From Globodera rostochiensis (Eukaryota; Nematoda; Chromadorea; Rhabditida; Heteroderidae), in the NCBI GenBank assembly GCA_018350325.1, contig JAEVLN010000013.1, positions 1,364,001 to 1,428,000 on the forward strand: 64,000 nt of DNA, written 5' to 3'. The first letter of the stretch is position 1. Every line of letters begins with the position of its first letter. The translations under genes were made by a program, and so were the position numbers. Positions 31,701-40,840 of the stretch are shown piece after piece. The notes below the pieces were generated by a model. It did no database searches and had not been told where the DNA came from. It was given only the letters and a program-made list of their open reading frames with translations.

Positions 31701-32827
31701 CGGAGAAGCCCAAAAATAGCATTCATTTCAAAAAATTTGTGAATTAGGGCGACTTTTTAGTCAATATACATTATTTTGGCTTTTTTGAGAACAAATCAAT
31801 ATTTCGCCATTTTTCCATAATGCATCAATATTTTCATCAATTTTTTTGGCATTTTTCCGAAAAATTTTTGAATGAAATTCAATATTTCAAGCCCTTTTCC
31901 AAAAATTTCTTAAGAAAAATGCAATAAAAACGACAAAATTTTGCCCCTAAATTAAAAAAAGAATTCAACCCAAAAATGCTTTGGAGAGAAGCACAAATAA
32001 GATAGTTTTTCCGAATTTATTGTCCTAATTACTTGAAGGTTTTGGCGCAACGGCCCATCTCCCAAATCAATCGCCTTTTTCAAAGCCTGCACCGTCGTTT
32101 CCCCAAACTACTCTAATTGGACGACAATCCTCCAATTTTACATCGGGCAACCCAGGCTCATCGGAAAAAGGAAAAAGCACCAACTTTTCAAAAGGATCGA
32201 ATTCTGCCAATTGGTCACTTTCTTCGATTACAGGTACATGAAAAACACGGGAGCAAATGTTAGATGGAAGGCCAAACTTGTACCCGATTTTTTTGTTTGA
32301 TTATTAATTTTTGATTTTTAATGAAATTAATAAAAAGGCGCGCTAACAAAACATCGAAGCGATGAAAACACCGACTAAGCAAAAAAACGACGAAATACCG
32401 AAAAAAACAAATTTTAAATTCGAACATTTTTTCGAAAATTCAAAATAGTTTTGATTCGTGGCTTTGGTGTTTTGTAGGGCAGCGAATAAAAATGAATTTC
32501 CCAATTTTGTGTGTCAGTTTCATCAAATACCATTTGCCAGGCTCAGCGCCGCATTACGGTGGCGCGATGCCATATCAGCAAGCCCCCCCAAAGCCGGGCA
32601 CGTTATTCCCAGCATTCTCAAATCAGTCGCCCAATCAATCAGCCCCATCGCAATCGACGCGAAGGACCGGCGCAGTGCTATCCCAACCTGGAACGCCTTC
32701 TTTGGATTGGAGCGGGGGAAATTCGCAAAACAATGATGGAGATCTTGCTTCGGTGGTTTGGCCTAAAAACCCGAGCTCATCGAAAGGTAAAAGCACGTCG
32801 AAATCAGGGAAAAAGCCGAGAAACTAG
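28489..32827 (+). CDS. Locus L5: modular secreted protein gene
   Basis: Exons: SP+H 28489-28725, C 28982-29092 (frameshifted), C 29181-29339 (stop), H 29392-29583, D 29825-30134, N 30301-30450, F 32039-32233, T 32541-32827. Leaving out both damaged C copies gives 1371 nt, 457 codons with the stop. From the end of H onward it is almost the same as L6, about 6.9 kb further on, so the two are a young tandem duplicate. Its first exon and intron MITE are instead closest to L3, so L5 is a mosaic. Confidence 0.65.
28742..28882. mobile_element. 141-bp hAT-like MITE in intron 1 of L5
   Basis: AGGGTTAGTCC ... GGACCAACTCT flanked by AATAT on both sides; orthologous in position to 14407-14552. Confidence 0.65.
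28982..29092 (+). pseudogene. L5 first C module, frameshifted
   Basis: KAGGGTPNFQASASGNPGSS ... VIQEF, then one base is missing (GAATTTCAAAAG for GAATTCTCAAAAG), giving a TAG at 29092. The change alters phase under either proposed donor. Confidence 0.6.
29181..29339 (+). CDS. L5 second C module with CAA-to-TAA stop
   Basis: EAGGGTPNFQASVSASGNPG ... VIQEFSK, VFGVESNPYDGTLNAIF then TAA, the same nonsense position as in L1. Confidence 0.5.
   Translation, partial: EAGGGTPNFQASVSASGNPGSSIPNKATVIQEFSKVFGVESNPYDGTLNAIF
29392..29583 (+). CDS. L5 H module
   Basis: The exon has 64 codons: EAGGGSRQITYKGFRDDPRA ... LQTLYKYLNQLREEK, acceptor CACGTTTCAG. Confidence 0.7.
29825..30181 (+). CDS. L5 D module
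   Basis: EAGGLANLPATQIAGQSYNF, TSGNPGSSTSKGKSTNFLKA, SSHYGGALPSQQAPPMYG, TDVPSQAGIDSTNWLEENSQ, VVRPKNTSSWKNAWG. The donor at 30135 leaves phase 1; read-through ends KDSNIFLNLP at 30181. Confidence 0.68.
   Translation, partial: EAGGLANLPATQIAGQSYNFTSGNPGSSTSKGKSTNFLKAPGASSHYGGALPSQQAPPMYGTDVPSQAGIDSTNWLEENSQNDDGNLYSVVRPKNTSSWKNAWGKSVAKDSNIFLNLP
30301..30450 (+). CDS. L5 N module
   Basis: 150 nt, phase 1-1: SVSSWFGASPQEPQFSPSM, HVTPAASSYYSSNQPDDG, SLESLITPRNQK. Confidence 0.65.
31195..31346 (+). pseudogene. L5 F/D-type module lacking an acceptor
   Basis: FDAPPFLQAPQIGRQSSNF, GASNRGKSTNFSKAP, SGNWSLSSIT, donor GTACTG; TTACTTTAATTTTTGATG replaces the acceptor. Confidence 0.5.
32039..32233 (+). 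CDS. L5 F module
   Basis: 195 nt, phase 1-1: GFGATAHLPNQSPFSKPAPS, FPQTTLIGRQSSNF, KGKSTNFSKGSNSANWSLSS. Donor GTACAT. Confidence 0.65.
32541..32827 (+). CDS. L5 terminal exon (S-T form)
   Basis: Begins as an S module after CATTTGCCAG (SAPHYGGAMPYQQAPPKPG, LFPAFSNQSPNQSAPSQ) and continues into STRRTGAVLSQPGTPSLDW, GDLASVVWPKNPSSSKGK, KPRN and TAG. Compared with L4 the separate T exon has been absorbed into S. Confidence 0.68.
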
Positions 32828-35431
32828 AGTTGTGCACACTGATCAATGATTCCCGAAGATCATCACTCACTGTTCACATTTGTTATTGTTAAAACTTCTT
32901 TTGTTGCTAATATTGTTTGGAGCTCAAGGCAGCCAATGTTTGTAAGGCTTTTCATTCGTGGGAAAAAATCCTTACTAAAATTCACATATTCGACATTTCT
33001 TTATTAAAATTAAAATTACTCGATAGACTATTCGGCGCTCGGAACACCTCCCCCTTTAAGTTTTTGGTGTGAAATGAAAATGAAGGGGGCATTGGGTTTC
33101 GATTACATTTCAAATTTTTCGTCGTCTGGTCGTATCGTGGTTTGAATGCGTCCCTCTGTTGGCGGACTCCGTTGACGGATGGATCACCTCAGTTCCGGTG
33201 TGGGTGGGTCAGAAACCAAACAAAAAAATTCAAATTTTATTGTATTTTTTATATTAAAAAAAAATTTGCCTGAATTACTTTTAAATTGTTGTTATAAAAA
33301 TGAATTACTGATTAATAAATATCGCGTTGTTTACGCCCCTAGATCTGGCACTTTTTACACTGGAACATTTGATTTAACTGTTCTGACAATATTGCGACTG
33401 GTAGTTGGTAAATCGCTTTGAGCTTCATCACGAATGGCGCACATTTGCATTTATTATCTATTTAATTAATTTTAAATAATTTTGTGATTGTTAAACAACA
33501 TCATATTGGCAAATGATTGGTGGATGGATGATTATGGGCTGCTGTCACACGCCCCATTTTGAAACGAGTCCCGTCCTCAGCAAGGTGCCATGGAATTTGG
33601 GTACTGGCACGCCCTCGGCAATATGGCGGCCGACTTGGGCATCTCCAATATTCCCACCCTTCCTCAATTTGGGATTCGTTCTCAAAACAGTATTCGAAGG
33701 TTTGGTAGCAAAGCAAAATTCGTCCAACGATTGGACTTTGTTTCATTGAAACGGTACCGGTCCGGTACTACCGGACATGATTTTGATTTGTATTTTAAAA
33801 TTTATGATTACTGTCGAAATTACCCATTATGACAGTCTAAGTTGGAAGAATAGTTCACTGTCGAAATTACTTACTGTCGGAATTACCTAGCACCTTTTTT
33901 AGTGACTATTTTGGCCTTTTTTTAGTGACTATTTTGGCCTTTTTTAGTGACTATTTTGGCCTTTTTTAGTGACTATTTTGGCCTTTTTTAGTGACTATTT
34001 TGGCCTTTTTTTAGTGACTATTTTGGCATTAGTGACTATTTTGGCCTTTTTAAGGGGCTATTTCACTGCTTATTTTAAAGTTTTTAGTGACTAAAATCCG
34101 GTCCCAAAGCATGAGAAGTCAACTGCGAGAATTTAAAAAAATTTGGCCTCTTTTATAGAAAGCTCGCCACCGAAAAGTTGATTTGAATAAAATTTTGCTG
34201 CTTGCTCATTATTTTTATGTTTAATTGGTTAAAAAAAAATGAAGAAATAAAATTGTTGAATCGAAGAGGACTTGAACTTTCACAGACAAAAAAAAAAATT
34301 GAGCAGGCTTACCACCCTGTCACATCGGCACTTGAGCGACTATATTACCCTGGGACTTAGTCGGCCGGCATCCAATGGCGTCTGATCGTGTCCCCATCAT
34401 ATCTAGATCGTTTGTCTTGTTGTGAACTTTCGAACGATACTAAATTTTGAGTAATTTTGCCCTTTGTCTTGTTGTGAACTTTCGAACGATACTAAATTTT
34501 GAGTAATTTTGCCCCTTTTTAATCATGGACAACTGAGTCCCAGTCAAAAGAACTTCAGTCCCGGGCTCATAACTTGCTTCAAAGATTTTTCTCGGCGGCG
34601 CCTTTATTTCATAGTTTATTATTTTTTGGAAACTATAAATAGTTTAAAAAACTATTTTAGACTTTTTCGAAAAATTCCTTAAGAAAAATACAATAACCAC
34701 AAAAAATGCACCCCTAAAGACCGATTTTAAAATTTTTTTTTTTGACTAGTTTACACCCCTAAATCGGGCACTTTTTAGAAACTATTTAAGTCATTTTTAT
34801 ATTTTGGATTTTTACGCTACTATAAACCAAACTATTTGTAGCAACTATACGGGCCCTACGTATTACTTATTTATGCGAATGCCAAAATTGGGCTTGACGT
34901 AAATGCCAACCCAACAATTGTCTCGCATTGCCTTCACTTTCTTTGTCATAATGCCTAAGCCATCGATTGAAAGCCGTATACAAAAGGGTGGAAAATGCAG
35001 CAAAAGCATCATTTAACCCTATCGCGTTAAAGCAGGGCTCGGATCACAAATTTTTATAATTTATTTAACGTTTTTGTTAAGCAAATTGTGAAATTTCGAA
35101 ATTTTGCCGATTTGAATTTTCAAAAATCCATTTTTTTATGAATTCTGCTTTACTAGTGGGAGGAGGTTTCGGAGAGTCACGCTCCCGTTCCCGGGAATGT
35201 TTTTTCCGATCTGGAATTCGAACAAAAAATAAGAAAATTAAAATTATCATTTTTCCAATAAATCGACCCGTCGGTTAACCCCCTAGAAATGTGAACCGAG
35301 ACTTGTTCGTGTCGAGAAGTGCCGATACCGATGCTCTCGTGCATCACTACCGCTTACGCACCGTCGGTTTTCACCAATGATTCTCCGAATAAAAGTGAAT
35401 TTTTATAATTTTTGCAAAAACATTTTTCAGG
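32828..35431. other. Intergenic L5-L6
   Basis: The family 3' flank (to about 33030), a stretch without family likeness (33040-33890), a minisatellite, a tRNA-like minus-strand segment near 34262-34330, a GC-hairpin half copy near 34590, and the repeat units with AAATGCCAACCCAACAATTG (34860-34950). No gene is supported; frames at 33501-33832 overlap on both strands and have no splice context. Confidence 0.4.
33897..34078. repeat. 22-23-bp minisatellite
   Basis: About eight head-to-tail units of TTTAGTGACTATTTTGGCCT followed by 2-3 T. Confidence 0.85.
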
Positions 35432-35674
35432 ATGCGTGCATTGTCACTTTATTTGCTAGCCCTAGCATTGTGCTGCTTTCTAAAAAAGGGTTATTGCGGT
35501 AAAAAATTCACGTATGAAGATTTCAAATCAAATTCTTTTACTTTGTATTGGGCTGAAGAGTATTTCAAAGATAACGTGAATGGGGTGGAAGTGCACCAAA
35601 AGTTCTTAGAAAATGGAATCGATGTGGGCCAAACCGCGGTGTATAGATGGCTAGGCAAATTCAAAAACGAGAGG
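35432..35674 (+). CDS. L6 exon 1, SP+H, diverged
   Basis: The exon has 81 codons, MRALSLYLLALALCCFLKKG YC, FTYEDFKSNSFTLYWAEEYF ... QTAVYRWLGKFKNER, donor GTATTT. One G separates the TTTTTCAG acceptor from the ATG, unlike the other loci. Confidence 0.72.
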
Positions 35675-38600
35675 GTATTTTTGCTATATATATTATGTAC
35701 TTTGCTTGAAACAAAAAAACAAGCTTTTGCCCACCTAAAGAATGTTTATTTGTAAATGTCAGTTCTTGAGTACTAATCGTTTTTAATGGTTCAGGAAGCT
35801 GACGGTGCGCCAGATAGTGGTAATTTTTCGACGGAATGGTTGAATTTTTCAAACCCTGCACCGCCGTTTCCCCAAGCCCCCCAAATTGCAACACAATCCT
35901 CCAACTTTACATCGGGCAATCCAGGATCATCAATTCCAAACAAAGCCAGTGTAATTCAAGAATTCTCAAAAGTATTCGGTGTAGAATCGAATCCTTACGA
36001 TGGAACACTTAATTCAATCTTCCAAAGCCCACCAATAGTTCTTGAGTACTAATCTTGACCTTTTTTTCATGGTTCAGGAAGCTGGCGGTGGCACGCCGAA
36101 TTTCCAAGCATCGGTCTCGGCATCGGGCAACCCAGGATCATCAATTCCAAACAAAGCCAGTGTAATTCAAGAATTCTCAAAAGTATTCGGTGTAGAATCG
36201 AATCCTTACGATGGAACACTTAATTCAATCTTCCAAAGCCCACCAATAGTTCTTGAGTACTAATCTTGACCTTTTTTTCATGGTTCAGGAAGCTGGCGGT
36301 GGCAGCCGCCAAATTACCTTTGAAGATTTCAAAAATGATCCTCGTGCTATGGATTTGGTTGAACATTTTAAAAATAAACATAAGCCTTTGGAGTTGTTAA
36401 AAGAGTTGGAAAAAATAAATCACAAAATGTGCCAACAAACGATGTATAATTACCTAAAAAAACTTAATGAAGAGAAGGTATTTATTTTGCTACATTATTA
36501 TTAGGGGCCGGATCTTTTTGTACAAAATTTGTTGCTTTCTGTCCCTCCAAATTGTTTTTTGCCCAAAAAGAAAAATCATGCCTCAGGCATTTTTCTCCCG
36601 AATTTACTCCATTTTCAGTGTATTTTGGGGTTTCTGGATCTCCCATCGGCATCAAGACTATTTGACTTGTAAAAGTCAGTTCTTGAGAACTAATCTTGAC
36701 TCTTTTTTCAAGGTTCAGGAGGCTGGCGGTGGCGTGCCAAATCTCCCAGCCACTCAAATTGCAGGACAATCCTACAACTTTACAGCAGGCAACCCAGGCT
36801 CATCGAAAAGCGTATTAAATAAAGGAAAAAGCACCAACTTTTCAAAAGCACCAGGCGCATCGTCGCATTACGGTGGCGCGATGCCGTCTCAACAAGCTCC
36901 CCAAATGCACGGCACAGATGTGCCATCCCAAGCTGGAACTGATTCTACGAATTGGGTCGAGGAAAATTCACAAAACGATGATGGAAGTCTTTATTCGGTG
37001 GTCAGGCCGAAAAATACGAGCTCATGGAAAAACGCATGGGGTAAAAGCGTAGCGAAAGATTCAAACATTTTCCTAAATTTGCCTTAATCTTTTTTTGAAT
37101 AAGTTTTTTTTAATAATTTAAAAGGACTTTTTAAATGAATCTAAGGCTTGCCTATAATTTTAATTCAAACTTTGATTCTGATCAATTCGTAAACCTAAAT
37201 TTTGAGGTGCTGTGTCGAGTTGGTTCGGTGCATCCCCTCAAGAACCCCAATTTTCGCCGTCAATGCATGTCACACCAGCAGCATCGTCATATTATTCGTC
37301 CAATCAACCCGATGATGGAAGTCTTGAGTCGTTGATCACGCCGAGAAATCAAAAAGGTAAAGCGCTCGGTATTTATAAATTTTAGAGCTGTTCGAGACTT
37401 GAAATTTACCGAGAAATGACCCCGAGAACACCCAAAAAAAACCGAGAAATTTCTCGACTCGAGAACCGAGAAAGTTCGAATTTTTTTTTTTTTGAAATTC
37501 GCTAAATATTTTTGGTTTCAATTTTTAGGGGTACATATCAGGCCGCATTTTATAAGGTTTTATGAGTGATGTTTTTTGACTAAGAATAAGAATCAATAAA
37601 ATAGAATAATTATTAAATTAAATTTTTACTCGGGGAGTAGAACATCCGATAATTAAACTACGAGATAGAATTCAACCACTGAGCCAACGAACTTCCAAGA
37701 CACAATCGGGCAAAAGATATTAAATTAATGATATCTAAAATTTGACTTGTCATGTATTTTTCATATCTTTTAAGCACAGAATTCTGTAATGAATTCTCTC
37801 CAAAAAAGCCAATCTTTAACAGTGCAAAAAAGTCTCGGTTCTCGAGTCTCGTTTTTCGAGACCGAGAAATGACCCCGAGACTGAGACCCAAAAAAACCGA
37901 GAAATTTCTCGACTCGAGAACCCAGACTCTCGAACAGCTCTAATAATATTGCCGACTGAATTCCATTTTGGATTTTTAAATACACTCATTTTATGAGATT
38001 TTGTTGGGTTGAATATGCCTTTGTCAATTTTAATAAAGACATTGTGACCAAAAAAGCAACAAAACGTTTCCTGTGACTTTTCTGTCATAAATTAATGAAA
38101 TTTTAATCTTATATCAATTCTCGAATTATGTCCTAATTACTTTAATTTTTGACGCACCGCCTTTTCTCCAAGCCCCCCAAATTGGACGACAATCCTCCAA
38201 CTTTACATCGGGCAACCCAGGCGCATCGAATAGAGGAAAAAGCACAAACTTTTCAAAAGCACCGAATTCTGGCAATTGGTCACTTTCTTCGATTACAGGT
38301 ACATGAAAAACACGGGAGCAAATGTTAGATGGAAGGCCAAACTTGTACCCGATTTTTTTTCGAAAATTCAAAATAGTTTTGATTCGTGGCTTTGGTGTTT
38401 TGTAGGGCAGCGAATAAAAATGAATTTCCCAATTTTGTGTGTCAGTTTCATCAAATACCATTTGCCAGGCTCTGCGCCGCATTACGGTGGCGCGATACCG
38501 TTTCAGCAAGCCCCCCCAATGCCGGGCACGTTATTCCCAGCATTCTCAAATCAGTCGCCCAATCAATCAGCCCCATCGCAATCGACGCGAAGGACCGGCG

Positions 38601-38755
38601 CAGTGCTATCCCAACCTGGAACGCCTTCTTTGGATTGGAGCGGGGGAAATTCGCAAAACAATGATGGAGATCTTGCTTCGGTGGTCAGGCCTAAAAACCC
38701 GAGCTCATCGAAAGGTAAAAGCACGTCGAAATCAGGGAAAAAGCCGAGAAACTAG
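35432..38755 (+). CDS. Locus L6: modular secreted protein gene
   Basis: Exons: SP+H 35432-35674, D/C chimera 35795-36037, C 36078-36248, H 36289-36477, D 36719-37040, N 37207-37356, S-T 38469-38755. Sum 1605 nt, 535 codons with the stop, every junction in phase and no exon left out, so this is the cleanest model of the family. The signal exon is the most diverged (MRALSLYLLALALCCFLKKG). The F exon found in L5 is deleted: the intron before the last exon is only 170 nt and its two halves match the two ends of the L5 region. Confidence 0.72.
35795..36037 (+). CDS. L6 exon 2, D/C chimeric module
   Basis: The exon has 81 codons: EADGAPDSGNFSTEWLNFSN, PAPPFPQAPQIATQSSNFTS as in D/F, then from GNPGSS it switches to the C module (SIPNKASVIQEFSK, VFGVESNPYDGTLNSIFQSP). 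The shared GNPGSS coding stretch is the likely crossover point. Confidence 0.68.
36078..36248 (+). CDS. L6 C module
   Basis: 57 codons, EAGGGTPNFQASVSASGNPG ... NSIFQSPPI, with 40-nt introns on both sides. Confidence 0.65.
36289..36477 (+). CDS. L6 H module
   Basis: 63 codons: EAGGGSRQITFEDFKNDPRA ... CQQTMYNYLKKLNEEK. Confidence 0.7.
36719..37087 (+). CDS. L6 D module
   Basis: EAGGGVPNLPATQIAGQSYN, TAGNPGSSKSVLNKGKSTNF, SSHYGGAMPSQQAPQMHG, TDSTNWVEENSQNDDGSLY, SSWKNAWG; donor at 37041 (phase 1), read-through tail KDSNIFLNLP to 37087. Confidence 0.68.
   Translation, partial: EAGGGVPNLPATQIAGQSYNFTAGNPGSSKSVLNKGKSTNFSKAPGASSHYGGAMPSQQAPQMHGTDVPSQAGTDSTNWVEENSQNDDGSLYSVVRPKNTSSWKNAWGKSVAKDSNIFLNLP
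37207..37356 (+). CDS. L6 N module
   Basis: 150 nt, phase 1-1, AVSSWFGASPQEPQFSPSM onward; almost identical to the L5 copy. Confidence 0.65.
38147..38298 (+). pseudogene. L6 F/D-type module lacking an acceptor
   Basis: FDAPPFLQAPQIGRQSSNF, ASNRGKSTNFSKAP, SGNWSLSSIT, now joined by deletion to the GTACATG intron start of an F module; TTACTTTAATTTTTGAC before it. Confidence 0.5.
38469..38755 (+). CDS. L6 terminal exon (S-T form)
   Basis: SAPHYGGAIPFQQAPPMPG, LFPAFSNQSPNQSAPSQ, VLSQPGTPSLDWSGGNSQN, VVRPKNPSSSKGK, KPRN and TAG. Confidence 0.7.
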
Positions 38756-40018
38756 AGTTGTGCACACTGATCAATGATTCCCGAAGATCATCATTTGCGA
38801 TCACTCACTGTTCACAATTGTTATTCTGTTAAACTCTTTTGTTGCTATTATTGTTTGGAGCTTTGAGCTTTTCTCTGCAAAGCAGCGATTTGCCTACCCT
38901 TTGACAAATTGAAGGCGTATTTGGTAGAGAAGTCAGATCGAGGGCAAAAGCATTGTATAAATTCATTCTCGCATACGTATACCTCCTAATTGATTTATAG
39001 ATAAACGAAAATGAATCTTGAAATTTGTTGCGCAACTAAGTTGAGGCCTGCAGAAGAAGAAGAAGCAGTACAGCAGTACATTGCGGTAAAGCAAAGTACA
39101 GTTCGAGAAGAAGAAACAAATCAGTCATTACTAGGGATGGCCTTTATATGCACATAAAATCTTGAAATATGCGCATAAATTATGCACAAATTGCAAAATA
39201 TACACATAAAAATGAAAAAATATGCACATAAATTTTTAAATTCAATATTCACCAAAATTCTTCAAATTCATTCAACATTGGTTAAAATTGGCGATGAGAT
39301 ACATTTCAAAATTTCAATTGAAAAACTCAAGGCATTGCCAGAATGCCCTCATTTGATGGCAAATGCCATAATTTTGGAAATTTGCCATATTTCCACACTT
39401 GCCATAATTTTGCCATATTTTTGACTTCTGTAAAAATTCTCATTTTTTACGGGAAAAATGAAGGATTTTCCGAAAATAGTGCTCCTTGCTTCTTGCATTT
39501 GAATATTTAAATGCTTTTTGGCGTTCTATTTGTTATTTTTATGCTTTTCTTGCGGAAATTCTTCAAAATTGACAACTTTGTGCTTTTAATTTTAAAATCA
39601 CCTTCAGAGTCAGGGAGCTCAAATTACCTTATTTTTAAGGCAAATGCAATAATTTTGAGAATTTACCTTATTGTTTGCCATATTTCCACACTTGCCATAA
39701 TTTGCAATATTTTATAACTTTGTGAAAATTCACATTTTTAAGAGAAAAATGAGAATTCCCGAATAAAGTGTCTTTGATTCGTACAATTTGATGTTTTTGG
39801 TTGCAAATCTGTTAACAAATTGAGTCAAAAATTCAAAATTTTCTCGGCGGCGCCTATCGGCACGATTCTCGAAAAAAATATCAACTCTAAAAATCTCGTG
39901 AAGCTCATTTTTAGTCGAGCGAGATCTTGAGGTCGAGTTCGAGATCCTCGAGACGAGATCTCATCTCGACCGGGCTCTAGTTAAAACGCCTAATCCATAA
40001 AGAGATGGCAAGTGGGGT
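38756..40018. other. Intergenic between convergent L6 and L7
   Basis: The family 3' flank, a GAAGAAGAAGAAGCAGTACA microsatellite-like patch (39052-39080), ATATGCACATAAA direct repeats (39145-39235), and a GC-hairpin copy at about 39841-39862. No gene is supported. Confidence 0.4.
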
Positions 40019-40091
40019 GCCCCGGTAGCTCAGTTGGAAGAGCTGCCCACGGATTGGGTGGAGGACGTGGGTTCGAGTCCCACCCGGGGAC
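40019..40091 (+). tRNA. tRNA-like sequence with damaged anticodon arm
   Basis: The 73-nt stretch has a seven-base acceptor stem (GCCCCGG/CCGGGGA, one G-A mismatch), D arm GCTC/GAGC with a GTTGG loop, and a perfect T arm (GTGGG TTCGAGT CCCAC) followed by CA. The anticodon arm pairs poorly and position 33 is not U, so no anticodon can be assigned. It may be a pseudogene or the head of a SINE; the gap to a working tRNA is small. Confidence 0.4.
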
Positions 40092-40445
40092 CATTTTGCC
40101 TATTCTTTAATATTGCATGTGTAACTCAACGGCAACACATTGATTCGAGAAGTAATGGATGGTAGATAGAATTAGAAGAAATGAATTTGACTTTTTTCCT
40201 TTTTCCAAAATGGCACCCAAAAAATTGACGTTCATAAAGAATGAAGCGTGGTTAACTTCAAATTTTAATTTTAATAAAGAAATGTCGAATATGTGAATTT
40301 TAGTAAGGATTTTTTCCCACGGATGAAAAGTTTGAAAAGGACAAGTTTGGTGCGTAAATTTTAATTTTTTTCAACAATAACAATTGTGAACAATGAGTGA
40401 TCGCAAATGATGATCTTCTGGAATCATTGATCAGTGTGCAAAACT

Positions 40446-40840
40446 CTAGTTTCTTGGCTTTTTCCCTGTTTTCGACGTGCTTTTACCTTTCGATGAGCTC
40501 GGGTTTTTAGGCCTGACCACCGAAGAAAGATCTCCCTCATTGTCTTGTGAATTTCCCCCGAACGAGTTCCAAGAATGGGTTTCATTTTGTGATGTCCCAA
40601 AGTTAGTGGATGGGTTTAATGGGGCTGATTGATTGGGCGACTGATTTGAGAATGCTGGGAATAACGTGCCCGGCATTGGGGGGGCTTGCTGAGACGGCAT
40701 CGTGCCACCGTAATGCGACGATGAGCCGGGGTTGCCCGAATTAAAGTTGGATGATTTTGGTGTGGAGCTGGAAAAGTTGGATGCGCCGGTCCGTCCCGTC
40801 GATTGCGATTGATTTGGGGCAAATGGCGTCCCGTAAAAAC
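40446..40840 (-). CDS. L7 terminal exon (T), long form
   Basis: After AATTAAAG: GFYGTPFAPNQSQSTGRTGA, NSGNPGSSSHYGGTMPSQQ, LFPAFSNQSPNQSAPLNPST, GTSQNETHSWNSFGGNSQD, VVRPKNPSSSKGK, KPRN and TAG. The inverted family 3' flank follows at about 40380-40445. Confidence 0.65.

Noticed and set aside
33501..33832. Four overlapping frames of 60-81 codons on both strands
   Set aside because: No consistent splice sites, no likeness to other frames, and equal quality on both strands.
33897..34078. CRISPR-like array or telomere-like repeat
   Set aside because: Plain 22-23-bp tandem units without spacers; the unit is not TTAGGC, the nematode telomere repeat.
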